DNA from: Pseudomonadota bacterium
Lineage (GTDB): Bacteria; Myxococcota; Myxococcia; Myxococcales; Myxococcaceae
Length of the DNA: 20,630 nucleotides
NCBI GenBank assembly: GCA_023423535.1
Contig: JAFAFL010000098.1
Coordinates: forward strand, 1-20,630
Direction of reading: 5' to 3'
Of the stretch, positions 8,463 through 14,147 are shown one piece after another. A model generated the notes under the pieces. That model ran no database searches and was not told where the DNA came from. It worked only from the letters and a program-made list of their open reading frames with translations. Position numbers and translations under genes: made by a program. The number at the start of each line of letters is the position of its first letter. The stretch's first letter is position 1.

Positions 8463-10301
8463 TCAGTGGTGCGGAACGACCTCTCCGGGATTGCACTCTG
8501 TCCCGTTCTGGAACGCAATCCTTCCGAGCTGCGGCGCGACGAGGGGCACGCCCTTTTTCTGCCACTGCGCCACCAGCGCATCGCGGAAGTTCAGCGGGCG
8601 TTCCATGCCCAGATCGACGCGGCCCGGCGGCAGGGACTCGATCACCGGCCCCAACCCGTCTCCACCGCGCGCGAGGAAGTCGGGCACCACCACGCGATAC
8701 CGCCGGTCCGACTGCAGCGGCTTCCCGTCCGGCAACGTCACCGCCTTCAACCGGCCCTTGCCCGGGCACTTGTTGAGGGTGACCTTCAGGCCCGACACCT
8801 GGAACACGCCCTTGTGTGCGCCGTACGCCGCGTGCAGCAGGCGCCGCAGCTCGTCGCCGGTGACGGTGATGACCGAGACCGTGTTGTCGAAGGGGATGAT
8901 CTCGTACACGGTCCCGTAGCGCACCGGCCCTGCAGGAAGGTCCGCGCGCAGTCCGCCCGGGTTGAGCAGCGACACGTCCGCGCCCTCGAACTCGCGCAGG
9001 GTGTCCGCGAGGAACGAGCCCAGCGCGCTCTCCGCCTCGTAGTGGCGGGTCATGCCCTTCGGGGCCTCGAGCCCGAGCGGCCGGGCCTGCTCGCGTTCGG
9101 CGAGCGCCAGCGCAGGCGCGATGAGCTTCGCCAGCGCCGCGTCCGGCACCACCGGCTGGCCTCGAAACTGAGCGGGCACGAGAACGGAGGCGCCCTTCCC
9201 CTCCGCCTTCAGCACGCGCGCGTCGCAGCCGCCGGACTGTGCGTCGACCTTCTCGCAGACGGGGATCGCGCGGCCCATCAGCGTGCGATCGGGGAGGACG
9301 CGGCGGGTCTGCGGATCGACGAAGAGCTCGAGGACGTGGAAGCTTTTTCCAAGTCCGCGCGACTCGATCACCGGTACGCCCTTCACGTAGTGCGCGAGCT
9401 CCGAGTGCGTGTGGCCGGCGAGGATTGCGTCCACCGTGCCCTCAGGCAGGCCCTGCGCGAGCTCGAAGATCTCGCCGTTCTGCAGATCGCAGCTCGACAG
9501 GTCGCGCGGGTCGTCGAACCCTCCGCACTTGCCGCCGGCGTGCGCGAGCACCAGCACCAACTCCGCGCCGCGCTCGCGCAGCCTGGCCGCCGCGTCGATC
9601 GCCACCGGCACGAGGCTCCCGAAGCGCAAGGACGACACGTTCACCGGGTTCGTCACCGACGGCGTGGACGGGGTGATGAGGCCGATGACGCCGACCTTCA
9701 CGCCCTTCGCCTCGAGGATCACGGTGCCGTCGTTGCCCAGCCATGAGGGCCGCGCGCCGGTCTCGCCGTCGTAGATGTTCGCGGCGAGCAGCGGAAACTT
9801 CGCCTCGCCGAGCCGCGTCTTCAGCGCGCCGAAGGGATCCTGCCCGGGCGAGGTGGCGACGGAGACCGGCCCCAGGGGCCCGTAGTCGAACTCGTGGTTG
9901 CCGAGCGCCGCCGCGTCGTAGCGAAGATGGTTCATCGCCGAGATGACGATCTCGCCCTCGGTGAGGTTCGACGCGAGCGTGCCCTGGAAGAGGTCTCCGC
10001 CGTCGAGCAGCAGCACGCCGCCCGGGTTCTCCGCGCGCAGGATGGAGAGGTAGCCGGCGAACGCGGGCAGTCCGCCCTCGCGCACCTCGCCGCCGTCCGG
10101 CAGCACCGTCTCGTGGGCATGCACCCAGCCATGCAGATCGTTGGTGGCGACCAGCGTCAGGCGGAGAGGCTCCGCTGCTTTCGGCGTTGCGTCGGTCGGA
10201 CCGCTCGGCGTGGGCGTGGGTGACGGAGGCGGCGCGGTGCGACACGCCGTCGCGGCCACGAGAGACAACAGGACGAGTGGGCGAGCGAACGGGAAGCGCA
10301 T
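8463..10301 (-). CDS. Lipoprotein 5'-nucleotidase / UshA-like metallophosphoesterase
   Basis: The product is 612 residues. The chosen ATG at 10301 begins a clean lipoprotein signal (MRFPFARPLVLLSLVAATAC, lipidated Cys20) followed by a Pro/Thr spacer; the frame is open further upstream but without signal-like sequence. The metallophosphoesterase domain carries ATNDLHGW (Asp55, His57), GGDLFQGT (Asp103), GNHEFDYG (Asn135, His136), LAHAGG (His254) and GHTH (297, 299), the two-metal site of this superfamily. The C-terminal 5'-nucleotidase domain shows NPGGLRADL at 447 and an IIPFDNTV block; a late DFLARGGDG lines the substrate pocket in relatives. Family members hydrolyse nucleotides, UDP-sugars or cyclic nucleotides outside the cytoplasm to salvage nucleosides and phosphate. 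Exact substrate cannot be read. The ATG has no clear ribosome site. Confidence 0.92.
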   Translation of the reverse strand: MRFPFARPLVLLSLVAATACRTAPPPSPTPTPSGPTDATPKAAEPLRLTLVATNDLHGWVHAHETVLPDGGEVREGGLPAFAGYLSILRAENPGGVLLLDGGDLFQGTLASNLTEGEIVISAMNHLRYDAAALGNHEFDYGPLGPVSVATSPGQDPFGALKTRLGEAKFPLLAANIYDGETGARPSWLGNDGTVILEAKGVKVGVIGLITPSTPSVTNPVNVSSLRFGSLVPVAIDAAARLRERGAELVLVLAHAGGKCGGFDDPRDLSSCDLQNGEIFELAQGLPEGTVDAILAGHTHSELAHYVKGVPVIESRGLGKSFHVLELFVDPQTRRVLPDRTLMGRAIPVCEKVDAQSGGCDARVLKAEGKGASVLVPAQFRGQPVVPDAALAKLIAPALALAEREQARPLGLEAPKGMTRHYEAESALGSFLADTLREFEGADVSLLNPGGLRADLPAGPVRYGTVYEIIPFDNTVSVITVTGDELRRLLHAAYGAHKGVFQVSGLKVTLNKCPGKGRLKAVTLPDGKPLQSDRRYRVVVPDFLARGGDGLGPVIESLPPGRVDLGMERPLNFRDALVAQWQKKGVPLVAPQLGRIAFQNGTECNPGEVVPHH

Positions 10302-10465
10302 CGAACGGGGCGAGAATCGAACGACGTCACGCGAATGAGCGCAACCTTTCATTCGTCGGCGGACCGCCTCCGGGCATTCGCTCGGGCAGCTCGTGCGGCG
10401 GGCGGCCGGACGTCGGGCGCGCACCGGCGCCGGGCGCTTTGTGGACACCCTCGCTCGGCGCCCGC

Positions 10466-10471
10466 TACCTT
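10466..10471 (+). promoter_or_regulatory. -10-like TACCTT before the UbiA gene (leaderless candidate)
   Basis: TACCTT ends seven bases before the ATG at 10479, so a transcript started from it would begin at or next to the start codon. A possible -35, TGGACA (10442-10447), lies 18 bases upstream. There is no Shine-Dalgarno sequence. Confidence 0.35.
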
Positions 10472-10478
10472 GGCCCCG

Positions 10479-11762
10479 ATGTCCGTCCTTCCGGCGCAGC
10501 TCGAGGAGTCCACGGCGCGCCCGATGCCGGCGACGGTGCGGGCGGAGGAGTTGCTCCGCACCGACCTCGTGCTCGAGGCCGCGCTCGCCCACGTGCGACG
10601 AAGCCCGGCGAGCCTGCCGAAGGTCCTCGCCTGGCGTCTCCGTGGGCGAGACCACCTCGGCACGGAGCTCGCGCGCGGCGGCGCACTGCAGCCCGCCTCG
10701 CTCCCGATGCGCGAGGAGCTGCTCGAGCGCGTGCAGGCGGCGCGCGGCGAAGGGCGGGAGGTCTCGCTCACCGGCGCGGCTCCCCGGGCATTGCTCGAAA
10801 AGGTCGCGGCGCACTTCGGGCTCGCGGTCGCAGGAAACGTGGCACCGACCGGCGCGGAAACGCTCCTGCCCGCCGCTTCCGGTGAAGGTTCGAAGGCCCG
10901 CGCGTGGGCCAGGGCGTTGCGTCCGCACCAGTGGGTGAAGAACGCGCTGGTGCTCCTGCCTCCCCTGCTCGCGCACGCGGCGGCGGAGGGCGTGTGGCTG
11001 CGCGCAGGGCTCGCCTTCGTCGCGTTCTGTCTCTGCGCGTCGAGCGTCTACCTGCTCAACGACCTGCTCGACCTTCAGTCGGACCGGGCCCACGCGCGCA
11101 AGCGGAGGCGGCCCTTTGCCAGTGGCGCGCTGCCGCTCGGCGCCGGACTTCTCGCGGCGCCGGTGCTGCTCACCGCTTCGTTCGCGCTCGCGCTCTGGCT
11201 CCTGCCCGCGTTCGCGGCGGTGCTCGGCGCGTACTACGCGGTGACGCTGGCCTATTCGCTGGTGCTCAAGCGGGTGGCGCTGCTCGACGTGCTCCTGCTC
11301 GCGGGGCTCTACACGGTCCGCATCATCGGCGGCGGCGTGGCGGCGGGCGTCGTCGTCTCCGAGTGGCTGCTCGGGTTCTCGCTCTTCCTCTTCACCAGCC
11401 TCGCCTTCGTGAAGCGCTACTCCGAGGTCCACGCGCTGCGGCGGGCGGGACGCGACGAGGCGCACGGACGCGGTTACCGCGCCTCGGATCTGGAGATGCT
11501 CCAGTCGCTCGGGCCGGCGGCGGGCTACATGGCGGTGCTCGTGTTCGCGCTCTACGTGAGCTCGGATGCGGTGACGCGGCTCTACACACATCCGGAGCGG
11601 CTGTGGGCGCTGGTGCCGCTGCTCCTCTACTGGGTCAGCCGCGTGTGGCTCATCGCGCACCGCGGCAACATGCACGACGACCCCATCGTCTTCGCCATCC
11701 GGGACCGCGCCTCCTACGGCGTGCTCGCGCTGGCGGCGGCGTGTGTCGGCTGGGCGATCTGA
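10479..11762 (+). CDS. UbiA-family prenyltransferase with vestigial HAD-like N-terminus
   Basis: The product is 427 residues from the ATG at 10479; an ATG at 10335 would add 48 residues of low-complexity Arg/Ala sequence that I regard as untranslated. From about residue 146 it is a polytopic UbiA enzyme beginning with LRPHQWVKNALVL. The first Asp-rich motif is NDLLDLQSDRAHARKRRRPFASG (Asn184, Asp185, Asp188, Asp192), then YSLVLKRVALLDVLLL, the FVKRYSEV segment and the late HRGNMHDDPIVFAIRDRAS. The last two resemble the branch containing decaprenyl-phosphate phosphoribosyltransferase (DPPR synthase), which joins phosphoribose to a lipid phosphate. Residues 20-116 look like the HAD phosphatase cap often fused ahead of such enzymes (RTDLVLEAAL, VSLTGAAPRALLEKVAAHFGLA), but the catalytic DxDGT is missing. 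Acceptor and prenyl donor are unproven. Confidence 0.87.
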   Translation: MSVLPAQLEESTARPMPATVRAEELLRTDLVLEAALAHVRRSPASLPKVLAWRLRGRDHLGTELARGGALQPASLPMREELLERVQAARGEGREVSLTGAAPRALLEKVAAHFGLAVAGNVAPTGAETLLPAASGEGSKARAWARALRPHQWVKNALVLLPPLLAHAAAEGVWLRAGLAFVAFCLCASSVYLLNDLLDLQSDRAHARKRRRPFASGALPLGAGLLAAPVLLTASFALALWLLPAFAAVLGAYYAVTLAYSLVLKRVALLDVLLLAGLYTVRIIGGGVAAGVVVSEWLLGFSLFLFTSLAFVKRYSEVHALRRAGRDEAHGRGYRASDLEMLQSLGPAAGYMAVLVFALYVSSDAVTRLYTHPERLWALVPLLLYWVSRVWLIAHRGNMHDDPIVFAIRDRASYGVLALAAACVGWAI

Positions 11763-11808
11763 CCCTGCTCGATCCCGGCGTCCGGGTCGGAAACTTGCCG
11801 GCACCCCT

Positions 11809-11814
11809 TATGAT
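11809..11814 (+). promoter_or_regulatory. -10-like TATGAT before the lytic transglycosylase gene (leaderless candidate)
   Basis: TATGAT matches the -10 consensus at five of six positions and ends six bases before the GTG at 11821. No Shine-Dalgarno sequence is present. No good -35 sits 16-18 bases upstream. It fits transcription starting at the GTG, independent of the UbiA gene that ends at 11762. Confidence 0.4.
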
Positions 11815-11820
11815 GTCGCG

Positions 11821-12600
11821 GTGGGCGCGCGCGGAGCGAAGAAGTCGGTGAAGCGGTCGCGGGCGCGCGGGTCGCTCCTGCCGATGCGGGGCTGGCTCCT
11901 CCTCGCCGCCTCACCGGTGCTGCTGCTCTGCCTCTTCAACGTGACGGTGGCCTTCTTCGGCAACAGCCGGATCTCGCCCCTGTCGCCCTTCTTCCTCGAG
12001 CAGAAGTTCGAGGCGCTGACGCAATACGCGCGGCACCGTCCGCACTGCCTCGTGCGCGGGCACGGCGATCTGGGAAGGCACGTGGAGGAGGCTTCGGCGC
12101 GGCACCGCCTGCCGCCGGGGCTGCTCGCTGCGCTGGTCCAGGTGGAGTCCGGCACCGAGCCGCACCGCATTTCGCGCGCGGGGGCGATGGGGCCCGGACA
12201 GCTCATGCCCGGGACCGCTCGGATGCTGCGCGTGACCGACCCTTTCGATCCCGCGCCTTCGATTGATGGAAGCGCGCGCTACCTCGCGCAGCAGCTGCGA
12301 CGCTACGAGGGCAACGTCACGCTGGCGGTGGCGGCCTACAACGCCGGGCCCGGCGCCGTGAAGAACCGGGTGCCGCAGAACGGCGAGACCGAGCACTACG
12401 TGCGCAAGGTCATGCGGGAGTGGGAACGCCGTACGCCGCGGCCCGCAACTCGCGCGAAGGTGGAGACGAAGCTTTCGGCAGGCCGGCCGGTGGAGGCGAC
12501 GCCGCATCCGTTGGGACGCGCGTCACCTCAACCAGCCGAGCCTTCAACCGCTACGACTGCTGCCCGCCGCGCGGCGCCGCCGGAGCCTCGTCCTCGGTGA
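11821..12600 (+). CDS. Membrane-anchored lytic transglycosylase (SLT domain)
   Basis: The product is 259 residues if begun at GTG 11821. The frame is open upstream into the UbiA gene, but the extra sequence looks non-coding and the GTG follows a -10-like element. A basic N-terminus leads into one membrane helix (about residues 24-46, GWLLLAASPVLLLCLFNVTV). The SLT domain follows: LLAALVQVESG with catalytic Glu109, GAMGPGQLMPGTARML at 121-136, and AVAAYNAGPGAV at 159-170, all hallmarks of Slt70/MltE-type enzymes that cleave peptidoglycan to 1,6-anhydro-muramic products. It would sit in the inner membrane with the domain in the periplasm. The last 45 residues are a Pro/Ala/Thr/Arg-rich tail, coded by DNA that also encodes the end of a convergent gene, so it may be dispensable. 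Confidence 0.9.
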   Translation: MGARGAKKSVKRSRARGSLLPMRGWLLLAASPVLLLCLFNVTVAFFGNSRISPLSPFFLEQKFEALTQYARHRPHCLVRGHGDLGRHVEEASARHRLPPGLLAALVQVESGTEPHRISRAGAMGPGQLMPGTARMLRVTDPFDPAPSIDGSARYLAQQLRRYEGNVTLAVAAYNAGPGAVKNRVPQNGETEHYVRKVMREWERRTPRPATRAKVETKLSAGRPVEATPHPLGRASPQPAEPSTATTAARRAAPPEPRPR

Positions 12601-12745
12601 AGGTGGAGTAGTCGACCTTCGTCAAGTCGTCGTTACCACTGGGGTTTTCGCTCTTACCCTTCTTGCGCTCGGCCATCTTGCTGGCCTTCTCCTGCTTCTT
12701 CTGCTGCCGCTGCTGCTCTTTCTGCCGCTTGGAGCGTCCGAACAT
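12551..12745 (-). CDS. Small basic Gln/Lys-rich protein, function unknown
   Basis: The product is 64 residues from the ATG at 12745, which has GGTGGAG five bases upstream; an upstream ATG at 12817 lacks a ribosome site and adds unconvincing sequence. The first 40 residues are strongly basic and likely one continuous helix or coiled coil (FGRSKRQKEQQRQQKKQEK, then SKMAERKKGK). The C-terminal 24 are acidic and Pro/Gly-ending (DDLTKVDYSTFTEDEAP). There is no cysteine and no membrane segment. Codon use is normal for the window, and the split of charge argues for a real protein. The 3' 50 bases overlap the end of the lytic transglycosylase gene on the other strand. I do not recognise a family; a nucleic-acid or ribosome contact is possible from the charge, unproven. 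Confidence 0.7.
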   Translation of the reverse strand: MFGRSKRQKEQQRQQKKQEKASKMAERKKGKSENPSGNDDLTKVDYSTFTEDEAPAAPRGGQQS

Positions 12746-12825
12746 GCCGCTCCACCTATCCCGCGGATCGCAGCGGGTCCACCCCCCCGCTTCAAAAAGC
12801 GTCGGAGATCTGCTCAAAGCGCGGC

Positions 12826-13674
12826 GTGAACCGCCTCGATCAGACCTCCGCTCCGCTCGATTTTCGTCATCGCTGGGTCCTCGTCACCGGCGCCTCCTCC
12901 GGCCTCGGGCTGCACATCGCCCGGAAGCTCGCGACGGAGCACGGCGCGAACCTCGTTCTCGTGGCCCGGCGGGCGGAGAAGCTCGCGTCCCTGGCGGAGG
13001 AGCTGCGGCGGACCGGCGCGCAGGTGGAGACTGTCAGCGCCGACCTCTCGAAGATCGAGGACGTGGACCGCGCGTTCACCGAGGCCACCGCGAAGCACGA
13101 CCTCTACGGCGCGGTGCTCAACGCCGGCGTCACCCACTTCGGCCGGCACGACGAGCTGACGTGGGAGGGCTTCCAGCAGATGCTCGCCACCAACGTGCAG
13201 GGCGTGGTGCGGATGACCATGCACCTCGTGCCGCACCTCGAGCAGAAGGGCCACGGCGGCGGGCTGATGCTCGTCTCCAGCATGGCGGGGCTCGTGCCGG
13301 TGGCGTACCAGTCCGCGTACTCGGGGACGAAGGCGTTCCTCGTGAACTTCGGCTGCGGGCTGCACCACGAGCTGCGCGAGCGCAACGTGTCCGTCACCAT
13401 CTTCGCGCCCGGCGGGATCCAGACCGAGATGACCGCGGGCGAGCGCTTCAACACGCTGCGCTCGTTCCTCATGCCGGTGGAGCAGTGCGCTGGGGCGGCG
13501 ATCAACGCGTTCAAGTCGCGCGCGTACCTCGAGACGCCGGGGCTGGCGAACCGGTTGGGCTATGCGGTGACGAAGCTGTTGCCCTCGCGGCTGGTGACCG
13601 GACGCGTGGCGGCGACGTACCGGTCCGCGCTGGAGCGCGTGGCGCAGAAGGCGGCGGACACGCTGCAGAAGTAG
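12826..13674 (+). CDS. Short-chain dehydrogenase/reductase (SDR)
   Basis: The product is 282 residues from GTG 12826; no strong ribosome site is visible, but the Rossmann motif begins 20 residues in, as usual. Classical SDR features are complete: TGASSGLG at 21-28 for the dinucleotide, LNAGV around Asn99 and the catalytic Ser152, Tyr165 and Lys169 (LVSSM then YSGTK). A PGGIQTEM block follows. An Arg-rich VARRAEKL after the second strand favours NADP(H). The last 50 residues (AGAAINAFKSRAYLETPG, then NRLGYAVTKLLPSRLVTGRV) are like those of membrane-lipid or fatty-acyl SDRs, so a hydrophobic substrate is possible. The stop is three bases from the convergent gene's stop, with no terminator between them. 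Confidence 0.92.
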   Translation: MNRLDQTSAPLDFRHRWVLVTGASSGLGLHIARKLATEHGANLVLVARRAEKLASLAEELRRTGAQVETVSADLSKIEDVDRAFTEATAKHDLYGAVLNAGVTHFGRHDELTWEGFQQMLATNVQGVVRMTMHLVPHLEQKGHGGGLMLVSSMAGLVPVAYQSAYSGTKAFLVNFGCGLHHELRERNVSVTIFAPGGIQTEMTAGERFNTLRSFLMPVEQCAGAAINAFKSRAYLETPGLANRLGYAVTKLLPSRLVTGRVAATYRSALERVAQKAADTLQK

Positions 13675-13677
13675 CGG

Positions 13678-14118
13678 TCAGGGAGAGGGCGCAGCCGCGG
13701 CGGCAGGACCACCCGTAGGCTGCGCCGACAGTTTGCGGTGGATGCTGACGCGGTAGGGCCTCGGGCTGCGAGGATCGCGGCCGATGAGGTGCACCGTGGT
13801 GACGAAGGGCATGTGCTCGAAGGCGATCTCGGCCGTTCGCCGGGCGATGGCCTGCATGTCCGCGGTGGGCGGGATCATCTCGAACTGCACGTAGGCCTCG
13901 CTCTTCGTCAGGCCCTCCTTCAGCGCGCTCTTCTGCAGCGAGTAGCTCACCTGCGGCCGGAGCTTGAACTCCTGATCGATGAGCGCGGCGACGGTCGCTC
14001 CGGCGGCGTCGAGCGCCTCTTTCTCCTCGCGGAGCGCGAACTGGGCGACGAGGCCGATGCCCATGATCACGGCGAGGAGCAGCGCGAAGCCGAGGACGAT
14101 CCGGACGATCCACTTCAT
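13678..14118 (-). CDS. Small membrane-anchored protein, function unknown
   Basis: The product is 146 residues from the ATG at 14118. One N-terminal membrane helix, about residues 5-27 (VRIVLGFALLLAVIMGIGLVA), could be a signal anchor. The remainder is soluble, with alternating strands and helices (QVSYSLQKSALKEGLTKSEAYV, then VTTVHLIGRDPRSPRPYRVSI), and ends in a Pro/Ala tail. I see no cysteines, no lipobox and no catalytic motif. The gene begins 29 bases after the SNF2-like gene on the same strand and may be co-transcribed, but TATCCT seven bases before the ATG suggests a promoter of its own. I do not recognise a family. Location is probably the inner membrane, facing the periplasm. Confidence 0.8.
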   Translation of the reverse strand: MKWIVRIVLGFALLLAVIMGIGLVAQFALREEKEALDAAGATVAALIDQEFKLRPQVSYSLQKSALKEGLTKSEAYVQFEMIPPTADMQAIARRTAEIAFEHMPFVTTVHLIGRDPRSPRPYRVSIHRKLSAQPTGGPAAAAAPSP

Positions 14119-14125
14119 GCGCGGC

Positions 14126-14131
14126 AGGATA
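14126..14131 (-). promoter_or_regulatory. -10-like TATCCT before the small membrane protein (leaderless candidate)
   Basis: On the minus strand TATCCT ends seven bases before the ATG at 14118, with no Shine-Dalgarno sequence between. The matching -35 region lies inside the end of the SNF2-like gene and is not convincing. Confidence 0.35.
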
Positions 14132-14147
14132 CTTCAGGTGGCGATCG

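Noticed and set aside
8067..9746. Plus-strand frame of 559 codons
   Set aside because: It is opposite to the nucleotidase and Cys-rich lipoprotein, with Arg/His-rich sequence lacking motifs.
10335..10478. Upstream ATG adding 48 residues to the prenyltransferase
   Set aside because: Low-complexity Arg/Ala sequence with no homology-like features; the -10-like element before 10479 and the HAD-like start favour the later ATG.
10302..11804. Long open minus-strand frame upstream of the nucleotidase start, giving a 1113-residue frame in total
   Set aside because: It is antisense to the UbiA gene, has Arg/His/Glu-rich composition without domains, and the nucleotidase has its own signal peptide. High third-position GC keeps antisense frames open.
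12551..12745. Possible Pup-like ubiquitin-type tag (64 residues, GGQ near the C-terminus)
   Set aside because: The GGQ is followed by two more residues, the protein is basic rather than acidic, and no proteasome or Pup-ligase gene is present.
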